Of a stretch of DNA of 64,000 nt, positions 1-6,402 are shown in pieces. Position numbers and translations under genes: made by a program. The stretch spans positions 1 through 64,000 of the IMG/VR virus record IMGVR_UViG_3300027710_000025; one strand, given 5' to 3'. This stretch comes from a virus. How positions within the stretch are numbered: position 1 is the stretch's first letter; the number at the start of each line of letters is the position of its first letter. The notes beneath the pieces are model-generated. The model did no database searches. It was not told where the DNA came from and was given only the letters and a program-made list of their open reading frames with translations.

Positions 1-69
1 TGCGGCTTCGTTACATGCGTCTTGAACTGCGTCTGCGTTGAAAGTCTCTTTAGCGGCTACTGCGAACAT
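1..69 (-). CDS. Early protein, N-terminal fragment (runs off window)
   Basis: Only the first 23 codons are in the window, starting MFAVAAKETF. The ATG at 69-67 follows an AAGGAAA ribosome binding site and the early promoter at 102-130. No function can be assigned from so little sequence. Confidence 0.7.
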   Translation of the reverse strand, partial: MFAVAAKETFNADAVQDACNEAA

Positions 70-101
70 AGTGTTTCCTTTAGTGCGTTGTTGATGTATG
101 T

Positions 102-130
102 ATTATAACAAGGTTTTACCGGTCTGTCAA
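102..130 (-). promoter_or_regulatory. Sigma-70 early promoter
   Basis: TTGACA (130-125), 17-bp spacer, TATAAT (107-102). Drives the leftward gene starting at 69. Confidence 0.9.
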
Positions 131-378
131 CCTCTTTTGGTGTTGTATTTTCGCAACACTTTGCTGGCTTCGTCCATTGGGCTTAGGCCATCGTAGCATT
201 GTTCGACCACAGCCATCTTCATCAGGTCTACGATGGTTTCTGCTTCGGTTCGCAGTGCCCGAGTAGGCAGGCTACGGATAAACCCTTTGACAGCTTCTGC
301 GGACTGGCAGCTCCAGATCACATCTGCAAGGAACCTTTGGCGGGCGTTGAGCCCTTCGATTGTGAACTCAACTGACAT
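127..378 (-). CDS. Small early protein, 83 aa
   Basis: Unrecognised soluble protein with alternating hydrophobic and charged residues that look helical. It is the last gene of a three-gene unit. Its ATG overlaps the stop of the 27-aa gene upstream (TAATG), so translation is probably coupled. The 3' end touches the -35 box of the promoter at 102-130. Confidence 0.75.
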   Translation of the reverse strand: MSVEFTIEGLNARQRFLADVIWSCQSAEAVKGFIRSLPTRALRTEAETIVDLMKMAVVEQCYDGLSPMDEASKVLRKYNTKRG

Positions 379-461
379 TAGAACTCTCCCATGATGATCA
401 TTGCTAAACCCATAACGATGATGGGCATCATAACAATAGCTAGGTTGATGTAGGCCTGCAT
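378..461 (-). CDS. 27-aa membrane microprotein
   Basis: One hydrophobic helix fills nearly the whole product (MQAYINLAIVMMPIIV then more Ile/Met). It sits between two overlapping genes in the same unit: 1 base separates it from the stop upstream and TAATG joins it to the gene downstream. Small single-helix membrane proteins are common in T4-like early regions; the role is unknown. Confidence 0.6.
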   Translation of the reverse strand: MQAYINLAIVMMPIIVMGLAMIIMGEF

Positions 462-462
462 A

Positions 463-576
463 TTAAACTCCTGCGATGAAAGAAAGGGCAACCATGGTGT
501 AGATAGCCATCAACTGCACCAGACCGAAGTAGAACATGAAGTAAACTACAGTAACCAATCCAATCAATTTCAGCAT
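463..576 (-). CDS. 37-aa membrane microprotein
   Basis: Product MLKLIGLVTVVYFMFYFG and onward is almost entirely hydrophobic and likely one transmembrane helix. It is the first gene after the promoter at 602-630, with a good AAGGAGC site in the shared early leader. Function unknown. Confidence 0.65.
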   Translation of the reverse strand: MLKLIGLVTVVYFMFYFGLVQLMAIYTMVALSFIAGV

Positions 577-601
577 ATCAGCTCCTTGTTGCGATGTATG
601 T

Positions 602-630
602 ATTATAACAGGATTTGGTAACCCTGTCAA
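602..630 (-). promoter_or_regulatory. Sigma-70 early promoter
   Basis: TTGACA (630-625), 17-bp spacer, TATAAT (607-602). Followed by the shared early leader ending in AAGGAGC before the ATG at 576. Confidence 0.92.
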
Positions 631-638
631 CTGGCGGG

Positions 639-1028
639 TTAATAGCCGTAACCGTTGTCCTCGTCGTAGTGCTCCGACTCTTCGTACTCCTCATCGGTCA
701 TCATGTACTCGTCACTGTCTTCAAACAGCTCAGGATCTTTCAACATCTTGTTCACAGCCTTGACATCTACCTGACGGGCCAGGTCCTTCCACAGTTGGGC
801 TTCCAACTTGGCCAGTTTCTCATCAATGTGGGCTTGGATGGTCTTCATCATAGCATGATCTTGATTGGTGCCTACATTAGGAGCACACTCTTCGATCATG
901 TCAAAGGTCTCTTGAAAGCTCAGAGCCTTCTCACCAGAGTTCTTGTTGTAGGCTTTGCGGCTGGCACCCAGGAAGTTGATAGCATGTTGCAGTTCCATAG
1001 GGCGGATAAGATCGTGCCAATTATACAT
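639..1028 (-). CDS. Early protein, 129 aa, acidic C-terminus
   Basis: Unrecognised. The N-terminal half is helical and mixed in charge. The C-terminus from about residue 105 is very acidic and Tyr-rich (DEEYEESEHYDEDNGYGY), the kind of tail seen on DNA mimics and inhibitors, though nothing more specific supports that. Single gene between its own promoter (1058-1086) and that of the next gene. Confidence 0.75.
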   Translation of the reverse strand: MYNWHDLIRPMELQHAINFLGASRKAYNKNSGEKALSFQETFDMIEECAPNVGTNQDHAMMKTIQAHIDEKLAKLEAQLWKDLARQVDVKAVNKMLKDPELFEDSDEYMMTDEEYEESEHYDEDNGYGY

Positions 1029-1057
1029 GTGAGCTCCTTTTGTGTTAGTGTGTATGT

Positions 1058-1086
1058 ATTATAACAGCTTTTGGATAACCTGTCAA
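1058..1086 (-). promoter_or_regulatory. Sigma-70 early promoter
   Basis: TTGACA (1086-1081), 17-bp spacer, TATAAT (1063-1058), ahead of the gene starting at 1028. Confidence 0.92.
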
Positions 1087-1095
1087 CCACTAGGG

Positions 1096-1338
1096 TTAAT
1101 AGTCTTTCCGGTCGCCGAACTTCTCGTTGTAGTTGTAGCCAGCACCGTAGTCAGCGATCTCTTGCAGTGACATCTCGTTGCTTTCGATGCGTGGGCCGCT
1201 ATCACCGCCAACACCACCTTTGTGTGGAGTACGGATGCGACCGTAGTAGCTGTCAGCTGATCCACGATCAAATGGGCAACCGTGTGTGACAGTGTAGGTG
1301 CGACCGTTGTACTCTACTTTGAATGCTTCATCAATCAT
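1096..1338 (-). CDS. Small early protein, 80 aa
   Basis: Unrecognised. Starts MIDEAFKVEYNGRTYTV, a short beta-hairpin-like opening, followed by a Gly/Tyr-rich middle. Preceded by a GGAGCAG site and the promoter at 1365-1393. Single-gene unit. Confidence 0.7.
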   Translation of the reverse strand: MIDEAFKVEYNGRTYTVTHGCPFDRGSADSYYGRIRTPHKGGVGGDSGPRIESNEMSLQEIADYGAGYNYNEKFGDRKDY

Positions 1339-1364
1339 CTCTGCTCCTTAGTGTCTATGTATGT

Positions 1365-1393
1365 ATTATAACGTCAATCGATCTGGACGTCAA
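1365..1393 (-). promoter_or_regulatory. Sigma-70 early promoter
   Basis: TTGACG (1393-1388), 17-bp spacer, TATAAT (1370-1365). The -35 box lies inside the last codons of the upstream gene (1374-1571). Confidence 0.85.
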
Positions 1394-1571
1394 CCACTTT
1401 TCCGTCACGGAATACGAAGTAGAGATTCATGTTGCTGTAGTAGACCCAGATGCAGTCATTGCCTTCGGTCATTGTATAGTGTGTGACCTTGGGCCAGTGG
1501 CGGGTCATGTACTCTTCGACCAGGATGACCTCTAGTGGGTTCAGAGTGGGTTTGATTGTGATATTAGACAT
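1374..1571 (-). CDS. Small early protein, 65 aa
   Basis: Unrecognised. Begins MSNITIKPTLNPLEV and ends in a beta-rich stretch (YFVFRDGKVVDVQID). The start at 1571 is preferred because the ATG overlaps the end of the 70-aa gene upstream by 8 bases; a longer reading would run through that gene in another frame. Second gene of the unit from promoter 1807-1835. Confidence 0.7.
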   Translation of the reverse strand: MSNITIKPTLNPLEVILVEEYMTRHWPKVTHYTMTEGNDCIWVYYSNMNLYFVFRDGKVVDVQID

Positions 1572-1776
1572 GCTTGAACCGATCCATGAACTGATTGTTG
1601 ATGATGTCCATTTCTTCTTTGAACACATAGAAGTCTGTAGTAGGATCGTAGTACAGACCTTCCTTGACATCGTAGTACAGAACACGACCGGAGAAGTTGA
1701 ACGGACCTTCGAGTCCTGGGCGTGGACCATACTTGTCACGCATCATGTCCACTGTTTCCATTACGCGATATCCCAT
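1564..1776 (-). CDS. Small early protein, 70 aa
   Basis: Unrecognised; rich in Tyr, Asp and Met (for example VLYYDVKEGLYYDPTTD). First gene after promoter 1807-1835, with the shared AAGGAGC leader. Overlaps the following 65-aa gene by 8 bases. Confidence 0.72.
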   Translation of the reverse strand: MGYRVMETVDMMRDKYGPRPGLEGPFNFSGRVLYYDVKEGLYYDPTTDFYVFKEEMDIINNQFMDRFKHV

Positions 1777-1806
1777 ACTGTGCTCCTTGTTGCTGTCTAT
1801 GTATGT

Positions 1807-1835
1807 ATTATAACAGCTTTTGGATAACCTGTCAA
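1807..1835 (-). promoter_or_regulatory. Sigma-70 early promoter
   Basis: TTGACA (1835-1830), 17-bp spacer, TATAAT (1812-1807), ahead of the two-gene unit 1776 to 1374. Confidence 0.92.
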
Positions 1836-2059
1836 CCTTTAGGGGTATTCAGATTGTTCAGTGCTTGGAGATGCTCTGCTTTACTCAGTTCCAGATCGTA
1901 GATCATCTTGCCCAGGAAGCCGATTAGGATGATGCTGAACCCGATGCCCAGGATCACCAATGGCACGGTATTCAGCAGGATACCTGTACCTGCACCAACG
2001 ATCAGTGACAGACCAACCATCTTGGCCATGTTGCGGATTGCGATTTGTTTTGGAGTCAT
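1832..2059 (-). CDS. Small membrane protein, 75 aa
   Basis: Two predicted membrane helices (about residues 13-30 and 33-52) with a short basic N-terminus and a soluble C-terminal tail. No family recognised. The promoter upstream (2085-2113) has a weak -35 box. Confidence 0.7.
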   Translation of the reverse strand: MTPKQIAIRNMAKMVGLSLIVGAGTGILLNTVPLVILGIGFSIILIGFLGKMIYDLELSKAEHLQALNNLNTPKG

Positions 2060-2084
2060 TTTGTTTCCTTTGTTTCAATGGGAT

Positions 2085-2113
2085 ATTATAGCACAGATTC
2101 AGCGGATGGACAA
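2085..2113 (-). promoter_or_regulatory. Weak sigma-70 promoter
   Basis: TATAAT (2090-2085) with a poor -35 box TTGTCC (2113-2108) at 17 bp. It lacks the shared leader of the other early promoters. Confidence 0.5.
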
Positions 2114-2296
2114 CCGCTTGAACACTGCCATGATCTCAGGCTTGTTCATCATACGATCAAAAGCCTCCTGTGGGTTGTACCACTCGCCAGTCTTGCGGCA
2201 CTTCACCATGCCTTCTACATTGTTGGCAAAGTGCCCTTCACGCACACGGGCTTCCTTTTGCTGGAACTTGGCGATGGTCTTTTTGCTGAGTTTCAT
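2099..2296 (-). CDS. Small basic early protein, 65 aa
   Basis: Unrecognised. Starts MKLSKKTIAKFQQKEARVRE and is strongly basic, compatible with nucleic acid binding. The start at 2296 is chosen because the longer in-frame reading would translate the promoter itself (2322-2350). Confidence 0.72.
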   Translation of the reverse strand: MKLSKKTIAKFQQKEARVREGHFANNVEGMVKCRKTGEWYNPQEAFDRMMNKPEIMAVFKRLSIR

Positions 2297-2321
2297 GTGT
2301 GTTCCTTGTTGCGATGTATGT

Positions 2322-2350
2322 ATTATAACACCGTTTGGATAACCCGTCAA
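2322..2350 (-). promoter_or_regulatory. Sigma-70 early promoter
   Basis: TTGACG (2350-2345), 17-bp spacer, TATAAT (2327-2322), ahead of the gene starting at 2296. Confidence 0.88.
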
Positions 2351-2359
2351 CCACTAGGG

Positions 2360-2653
2360 TTACCAAGCCAACTCCTTTGCTGGGTAGGTGATCTTACCAT
2401 CGTACTCCCACTGGCTACGCTCGAAGTCTGTGAGGTAGTCGTTGGCTACGATCTCCCAACCGATGATGTGCTCGCGATAGAACTCGTTGTCCTGTTCAAT
2501 CTGAGGACGCAGGGCCATCACAGTTTCAGTGACACGGTTGAAGTCTTTGAACTTCTTGACCACGTAGTCCGAACCGCCTTTGGGCTTCCAGTGGGGCTCA
2601 TCAGCCGTGCCGTAGTTCTCGTACACTTGGGTGATAATCAGCAGTTTCGACAT
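2360..2653 (-). CDS. Early protein, 97 aa
   Basis: Unrecognised. Begins MSKLLIITQVYENYGTADEP, a motif familiar from small proteins of many myophages, with Trp-containing segments such as HWKPKGGSDYVVKKF. Second gene of the unit from promoter 2775-2803, after the 27-aa membrane gene, with its own AAGGAG site. Confidence 0.75.
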   Translation of the reverse strand: MSKLLIITQVYENYGTADEPHWKPKGGSDYVVKKFKDFNRVTETVMALRPQIEQDNEFYREHIIGWEIVANDYLTDFERSQWEYDGKITYPAKELAW

Positions 2654-2663
2654 AGTGTGCTCC

Positions 2664-2747
2664 TTAGAGTTTAGTGATGATCCAGCACTTGATAGCGAAG
2701 ATTGCCGCTACGATCAGTGTGGTTACGATAATTTCAGTGCCTGTCAT
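2664..2747 (-). CDS. 27-aa membrane microprotein
   Basis: MTGTEIIVTTLIVAAIFAIK then a short polar end: a single hydrophobic helix. It lies directly after promoter 2775-2803 with an AAGGAGC site, and the next gene starts 10 bases beyond its stop. Function unknown. Confidence 0.6.
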   Translation of the reverse strand: MTGTEIIVTTLIVAAIFAIKCWIITKL

Positions 2748-2774
2748 TGTGTGCTCCTTGCTGTCTATGTATGT

Positions 2775-2803
2775 ATTATAACAGCTTTTGGATACCCTGT
2801 CAA
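2775..2803 (-). promoter_or_regulatory. Sigma-70 early promoter
   Basis: TTGACA (2803-2798), 17-bp spacer, TATAAT (2780-2775), ahead of the 2747 and 2653 genes. Confidence 0.92.
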
Positions 2804-2815
2804 CCACTAGGGTCT

Positions 2816-3016
2816 TTACACTCTGCCGCGGTAGTCAGCAATCATGTACCAATCAGGAACAGTTGTAGCAGTGTTCCTAGCGTTGAAAGTGCTGACATAC
2901 TCACGGGCTTCTGCTTCGTTGTCAAAATACAACACTTCATCGACTTTGCTGCCCCAACCACGCTCGTACTCGATAAGGTCTACTCTGTAACCAACTGGGC
3001 GATCAATGCGGGCCAT
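2816..3016 (-). CDS. Small early protein, 66 aa
   Basis: Unrecognised. Begins MARIDRPVGYRVDLIEYERG and ends WYMIADYRGRV. The pattern of beta strands plus an acidic helix (FDNEAEAREYVSTFNARN) resembles small ferredoxin-like phage proteins. Its promoter (3049-3077) is unusual in having two 17-bp repeats directly upstream. Confidence 0.72.
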   Translation of the reverse strand: MARIDRPVGYRVDLIEYERGWGSKVDEVLYFDNEAEAREYVSTFNARNTATTVPDWYMIADYRGRV

Positions 3017-3048
3017 TTTGTCCTACCTTTCTTACTGGGTGAGTTTTA

Positions 3049-3077
3049 ATTATAACAAGGTTTTACCAACTTGTCAA
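3049..3077 (-). promoter_or_regulatory. Sigma-70 early promoter
   Basis: TTGACA (3077-3072), 17-bp spacer, TATAAT (3054-3049). Two direct repeats abut the -35 box on the upstream side. Confidence 0.9.
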
Positions 3078-3080
3078 CCG

Positions 3081-3120
3081 GAATACCAAAGTAGATTTAG
3101 GGTGAATACCAAAGTAGATT
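3081..3120. repeat. Two 17-bp direct repeats upstream of a promoter
   Basis: GAATACCAAAGTAGATT occurs at 3081-3097 and again at 3104-3120, start points 23 bp apart. A partial third copy (ACCAAAGTAC) lies near 3211-3220. The rest of 3121-3229 shows no gene. The position just upstream of the promoter at 3049-3077 suggests operator or activator sites. Confidence 0.65.
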
Positions 3121-3222
3121 CTTGTGGGTCTACGTGCGTCCAGCAGAAAAGAATTGCTGTACGCGGTTCAAGACCTGAAAAATGTGTACTATAGTTTATC
3201 TAAACAGCAAACCAAAGTACAC

Positions 3223-3263
3223 AAAAGGTGAGCCCTGCGATGCTTCACAGCAGGGCAGGGCTC
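3223..3263 (-). terminator. Strong hairpin terminator candidate
   Basis: Perfect 9-bp stem GAGCCCTGC (3263-3255) with GCAGGGCTC (3238-3230), 16-base loop, then a short U-rich run on the minus strand. It lies downstream of the HTH gene. Just before it (3265-3295) is a CCTGGG/CCCAGG hairpin whose GGGGGT can also pair with ACCCCC, a possible pseudoknot. Confidence 0.6.
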
Positions 3264-3314
3264 GGGGGTTTGCCTGGGACACTACCCCCAGGACTTAGGA
3301 GCGACTCTCAGTTT

Positions 3315-3584
3315 TTAAGCAAGGCCGAGAGCAAGAGCCTTGTAACCTGCGGCAATCAACTTGCGGCTTGGTTGACCCATCACATACTCTGTGACTTCAA
3401 CACCATTGCCTGCTTTGCGGTTGTTTGCATACACTGCGAAACCACTTTGACGAATGCGGCTGACTTCAGCTGTGACATTCTTGATACCGAAACGCTTTGC
3501 AGCCTGAGCAGGAGTTACTGCTTCGCCTGACTTCAATGCTGTGAATAGCTTACCGGTTTTGGTTTCTGGATTAATCGTTTTCAT
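3315..3584 (-). CDS. Helix-turn-helix protein, 89 aa
   Basis: Central segment VTPAQAAKRFGIKNVTAEVSR IRQSG (about residues 22-47, shown with a break) reads as a winged-helix or helix-turn-helix: 'TPAQAAKRFG' is the positioning helix and 'NVTAEVSRIR' the recognition helix. Similar small HTH proteins are frequent in phages. Start at 3584 is preferred for its AAGGAA site; the longer reading spans the promoter at 3628-3656. Likely DNA-binding regulator; target unknown. Confidence 0.75.
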   Translation of the reverse strand: MKTINPETKTGKLFTALKSGEAVTPAQAAKRFGIKNVTAEVSRIRQSGFAVYANNRKAGNGVEVTEYVMGQPSRKLIAAGYKALALGLA

Positions 3585-3627
3585 TTTAAGTTCCTTAATA
3601 GATACTGCTGTGCAGTTATTATCTATT

Positions 3628-3656
3628 ATAGACGCTTCGTACTGGTAAATCAAGCA
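3628..3656 (-). promoter_or_regulatory. Sigma-70 promoter
   Basis: TTGATT (3656-3651), 17-bp spacer, TATAAT (3633-3628), ahead of the HTH gene starting at 3584. It differs from the shared cassette in leader sequence. Confidence 0.75.
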
Positions 3657-3868
3657 CGAATTTTGCCAAACTCTCTGCCCACATAGTGTGCAATGAGTTC
3701 GCGTTGTATTTGGGTAATGAGATCACCGTGATCATCATTAACTACGAATCGAACTGGGCATCGTCCCCAAGCACCAGTCTTGTTGAAGTCTGCGAACCAT
3801 TTGCGATGTTCTCTATCTTTAGCGTCGAATACTACCCAGGGACGCCCGTGCAGTTGTAAGCGGCTCAT
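3650..3868 (-). CDS. Small early protein, 72 aa
   Basis: Unrecognised. Begins MSRLQLHGRPWVVFDAKDRE; contains a short HRKWFADFNKTGAWGRCPVRF segment with aromatic and basic residues. Overlaps the membrane protein gene upstream by 4 bases (ATGA), so the two are coupled. Confidence 0.75.
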   Translation of the reverse strand: MSRLQLHGRPWVVFDAKDREHRKWFADFNKTGAWGRCPVRFVVNDDHGDLITQIQRELIAHYVGREFGKIRA

Positions 3869-4083
3869 TTTGTGTTAGAAGTAGAATTAGGTTTAAACAA
3901 GAAGCTGAACAGGATAGAAAGACCCCAAGCCTGCAACCAAGTGACTTCGTTAACACCATCAATGGCACCCACGAAGCAACCGTTCCACAGCATGTAGACG
4001 GGCCAACTGAGCAAGAAGCTCAGGAACAAGAGACCTGCTACGCTGACCACGATAGCAAGGATCACAGTGATTAGTTTATCCAT
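3865..4083 (-). CDS. Small membrane protein, 72 aa
   Basis: Two hydrophobic segments: about residues 4-27, and a weaker amphipathic stretch near 48-62. Start at 4083 is preferred (ATG with AGGAG upstream); a TTG two codons earlier is less likely. No promoter is visible between it and the terminator at 4101-4146, so it may depend on read-through. Confidence 0.7.
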   Translation of the reverse strand: MDKLITVILAIVVSVAGLLFLSFLLSWPVYMLWNGCFVGAIDGVNEVTWLQAWGLSILFSFLFKPNSTSNTK

Positions 4084-4100
4084 ATTCAACTCCTAAGTGT

Positions 4101-4146
4101 AAAAAAATGCGGGATCCAGTTTTCTGACCGAGTACTAAGACCCCGC
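4101..4146 (-). terminator. Rho-independent terminator
   Basis: Stem GCGGG (4146-4142) with CCCGC (4113-4109) closing a long loop that has its own weak pairing, followed by seven T on the minus strand (4107-4101). It follows the stop of the 140-aa gene. Confidence 0.6.
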
Positions 4147-4152
4147 AGTAAA

Positions 4153-4575
4153 TCAGAATGGTGCGTCTTCTGCCGCATCCAACACTGCTTGGACTTCAGC
4201 TTTAGACTTTGCAGTTGCAGGCACTTTAGCCTTGGCCTTGATAGACTCCAGCGTAGGCTTGACTGCCTTCTTTGCAGTAGCTTTGACTGCCTTGACCTTC
4301 TCAACCTTGCCAGTTGACTTAGGTGCCTTGGGCTCACGCTTGCCCTGCTCTGCTTCTAGTGCAGCTCGGACTTCTTTGTTACCGTTGTCGAAGTTGATGC
4401 TCAACAGGTAAGTGACCACGTCCTCTTTGGTCATTGGGTGCTTCAACTCCAAGATATCAATATCAGTGTGACCGTTCTTGATCAAGACCTTAGTGCGGAG
4501 GCTATCATTGCAATAGCGAACTTTGAACTTGCCGTCCAGTTTAGAAACACCAGCGTGGGTAAAAGATTTAGACAT
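4153..4575 (-). CDS. Lys/Ala-rich early protein, 140 aa
   Basis: Residues 1-75 form a compact folded region (MSKSFTHAGVSKLDGKFKVR onward). Residues 80-125 are a Lys/Ala/Pro-rich low-complexity linker of the histone-H1 or nucleoid-protein type (KVEKVKAVKATAKKAVKP). An acidic helix ends the protein. This suggests nucleic acid binding through the tail, which is inference from composition. Single-gene unit from promoter 4632-4661. Confidence 0.78.
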   Translation of the reverse strand: MSKSFTHAGVSKLDGKFKVRYCNDSLRTKVLIKNGHTDIDILELKHPMTKEDVVTYLLSINFDNGNKEVRAALEAEQGKREPKAPKSTGKVEKVKAVKATAKKAVKPTLESIKAKAKVPATAKSKAEVQAVLDAAEDAPF

Positions 4576-4631
4576 GTTAACTCCTTTGTGTATGTGTGTA
4601 TGTCATCTGCGAACTGTTTCGCATTAATTAA

Positions 4632-4661
4632 ATTATAACACTGATTGGACGGCAGTGTCAA
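4632..4661 (-). promoter_or_regulatory. Sigma-70 early promoter
   Basis: TTGACA (4661-4656), 18-bp spacer, TATAAT (4637-4632). Confidence 0.85.
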
Positions 4662-4673
4662 CCGTTTTTTGGT

Positions 4674-4886
4674 TTAGGCACCGTAGTAGGGACTATAGAC
4701 TTCCTCCTGTGGCGTATCTGCCACACCCATTTCTGCCAGTTGCCCAAGCACCATCTCAATTGGGCACTCTAGCAGAGCGGCAATCATTTTGGCACTGTGC
4801 CCTTCAATGTACAGTTGCTCAATGTCATATGCCAAGTCACTCATTTTACTCATAGCCATTTCCTTTTTGCTTTTAAAGCCAGTCAT
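4674..4886 (-). CDS. Small early protein, 70 aa (59 if internal start)
   Basis: Helical protein whose middle (DIEQLYIEGHSAKMIAALLE) resembles a short helix-turn-helix of the sigma-like type, so it may bind DNA. The ATG at 4886 overlaps the stop of the gene upstream (TAATG) and has GAAGG nearby. An internal ATG at 4853 with an AAGGA site 8 bases upstream is an equally possible start. Confidence 0.7.
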   Translation of the reverse strand: MTGFKSKKEMAMSKMSDLAYDIEQLYIEGHSAKMIAALLECPIEMVLGQLAEMGVADTPQEEVYSPYYGA

Positions 4887-5302
4887 TAATATACGCCTTC
4901 TTCGTTCATGCGTTCAATAAGGCCCTGGGCCTCGCCCATTGTGACCCACTCACCGTCTGTGCTATAGCAACGAACAAACCATGTAGCCACGCCGTTGACG
5001 TTGCGGAGGATGTAGTCGTACTCTTCTTGCTGGCATTCAGCAAAATACTCAGCGACCGTTGCGTACTTGGCAATATCGCAGCTCTCGCCGCGTTGTGTAT
5101 AAGCAGTTTCTTTAGTGCCCTCAACAGTCTCGCTCAAGCTAGAGAAGCCGCCCAATGCCACCAATGCCTTTACTTTGAAAGGGTCCATGTAGTGTGTAGC
5201 AAGGATCTTGCCGTTGTTCTCCAAGTAGCCATCCCAGTGGCAATAAACTTGCTCTACTGTGCCGTCTGCGAACTCAAGTGCGATAGTGCTTCGTGTACCC
5301 AT
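4886..5302 (-). CDS. Conserved phage protein, 138 aa
   Basis: Opens MGTRSTIALEFADGTVEQVY followed by CHWDGYLENNGK, a signature of a protein family of unknown function common in myophages. The N-terminal half is beta-rich, with a 'C-HWDG' motif that could be an active or binding site. First gene of a two-gene unit from promoter 5335-5363. Confidence 0.8.
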   Translation of the reverse strand: MGTRSTIALEFADGTVEQVYCHWDGYLENNGKILATHYMDPFKVKALVALGGFSSLSETVEGTKETAYTQRGESCDIAKYATVAEYFAECQQEEYDYILRNVNGVATWFVRCYSTDGEWVTMGEAQGLIERMNEEGVY

Positions 5303-5334
5303 TTTCAGCTCCTAGTGTGTTTGTGTAAGTGTTA

Positions 5335-5363
5335 ATTATAGCAAGGATTTGCCAAACTGTCAA
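5335..5363 (-). promoter_or_regulatory. Sigma-70 early promoter
   Basis: TTGACA (5363-5358), 17-bp spacer, TATAAT (5340-5335). Confidence 0.92.
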
Positions 5364-5372
5364 CCAAAGACC

Positions 5373-5507
5373 TTACTTTTTGGCGGGCTTCTGTTTAGCT
5401 TCCAGTGCGGCGATCTTGCCGCTGTAGGCTTTGCCAGCAGTGTGGATCAGGCCAGTCTTAGTGAAAGTAATAGTGCCGCCGGTGCTCGAAGCGATAGTCT
5501 TTTGCAT
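5373..5507 (-). CDS. Small basic early protein, 44 aa
   Basis: Begins MQKTIASSTGGTITFTKTG and ends in a Lys-rich helix (IAALEAKQKPAKK). Preceded by AAGGAAC and promoter 5539-5567. No family recognised. Confidence 0.65.
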   Translation of the reverse strand: MQKTIASSTGGTITFTKTGLIHTAGKAYSGKIAALEAKQKPAKK

Positions 5508-5538
5508 TTCAGTTCCTTAGTGCGTTGTTGATGTATGT

Positions 5539-5567
5539 ATTATAACAGGGTTTGGCTATCTTGTCAA
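5539..5567 (-). promoter_or_regulatory. Sigma-70 early promoter
   Basis: TTGACA (5567-5562), 17-bp spacer, TATAAT (5544-5539). Confidence 0.92.
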
Positions 5568-5809
5568 GCCAATACCACTACACGGCGAACGGACTCTTTG
5601 TAGTCGCCGGTGTCTTCGTCGTAGCAGTCCTCGTCGTCAACGATCTTGTCCATGCGGTGGTAGTCGCTGAACTCCACAACACCTTCGTCAACACGGCTCA
5701 CGCTAGGAGCGACTTCAGTACGCCAGTGATCGCCATAGTTGTATGCAAAATGAACTTCTGCTTCCTGATCCAGGCATTGCAGTTGCTCGATAAGTTGTGC
5801 TACATTCAT
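5564..5809 (-). CDS. Acidic early protein, 81 aa
   Basis: Opens MNVAQLIEQLQCLDQEAEVHF, a small-protein opening often seen in phages, with a very acidic middle (IVDDEDCYDEDTGDYKESV) and a beta-strand end. Single-gene unit with AAGGAGC site. Function unknown. Confidence 0.75.
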   Translation of the reverse strand: MNVAQLIEQLQCLDQEAEVHFAYNYGDHWRTEVAPSVSRVDEGVVEFSDYHRMDKIVDDEDCYDEDTGDYKESVRRVVVLA

Positions 5810-5835
5810 TCTGTGCTCCTTGTTGCGATATATGT

Positions 5836-5864
5836 ATTATAACATCAGTCTTTGAAAAACACAA
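5836..5864 (-). promoter_or_regulatory. Early promoter with weak -35
   Basis: TATAAT (5841-5836) and the shared leader are intact, but the -35 box is TTGTGT (5864-5859). Confidence 0.7.
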
Positions 5865-6111
5865 CCAATACCCGACCATTTCGCTCAAGTACTGCATAGC
5901 CTGTGTCGCTGTGATCAGTGTTGGGATTTGACAACACTTTTTTAGCAATGATCTTGACACTACGCTCGTTGACGCTGTCGCTTACGTCATAGCCCGGGCC
6001 GTCTTCTGCTGCCCCGTGTGCTGTGTAGCTGTATTTGCCTGCACAGCCGCACATACAAGTCCCAGCCTTGCCCGAGTAAACTTTAGTGATACCGCCAATA
6101 TTGACTGACAT
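5845..6111 (-). CDS. Cys-motif early protein, 88 aa
   Basis: Carries a tight cysteine cluster GTCMCGCAGKYSYTAHG (about residues 17-33), a possible metal site. The C-terminal half has a helix-strand pattern ending VVFFKD. Related small Cys-motif proteins occur in other phages, but no function is known to me. Single-gene unit from promoter 6138-6166. Confidence 0.75.
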   Translation of the reverse strand: MSVNIGGITKVYSGKAGTCMCGCAGKYSYTAHGAAEDGPGYDVSDSVNERSVKIIAKKVLSNPNTDHSDTGYAVLERNGRVLVVFFKD

Positions 6112-6137
6112 ACTGTGCTCCTTGTTGCGATGTATGT

Positions 6138-6166
6138 ATTATAACAAAGATCTGTCCAAATGTCAA
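6138..6166 (-). promoter_or_regulatory. Sigma-70 early promoter
   Basis: TTGACA (6166-6161), 17-bp spacer, TATAAT (6143-6138). Confidence 0.92.
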
Positions 6167-6402
6167 GTGATGTTGGCAGTAACCCTATCCGCTGTAGGGT
6201 TATATTTGAGAAACATTTTGGCACTGTCAGTCCCGCCCAGTACTCTGTGGACAATGCTGTAGCAGAACTCACTGCCGTTGGTCATGCCCAGGAACTGTGC
6301 CCCCACAATGTCGTAGTCTTTGATCTTGTTGTCGACCGCAATGGCCTTAATGTGCTCAAGCGGAATGTCAATCATGTAGCGAACATTTTTTGCTGTGATC
6401 AT
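6163..6402 (-). CDS. Small early protein, 79 aa
   Basis: Unrecognised mixed alpha/beta protein opening MITAKNVRYMIDIPLEHIKA. Third gene of the unit from promoter 6952-6980; its ATG overlaps the stop of the 59-aa gene (ATGA). Confidence 0.75.
   Translation of the reverse strand: MITAKNVRYMIDIPLEHIKAIAVDNKIKDYDIVGAQFLGMTNGSEFCYSIVHRVLGGTDSAKMFLKYNPTADRVTANIT

Noticed and set aside
615-1064. Long open frame on the plus strand opposite the 129-aa early gene
   Set aside because: It is antisense to a gene with a promoter and ribosome site, crosses the promoter at 1058-1086, and its composition is that of a shadow frame.
2045-2674. 209-codon plus-strand open frame
   Set aside because: It runs antisense through three promoter-ribosome-site genes and has no ribosome site or promoter of its own.
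3160-3200. Plus-strand promoter near 3166-3192
   Set aside because: Box-like words exist but the spacing is about 14 bp and no gene follows on the plus strand.
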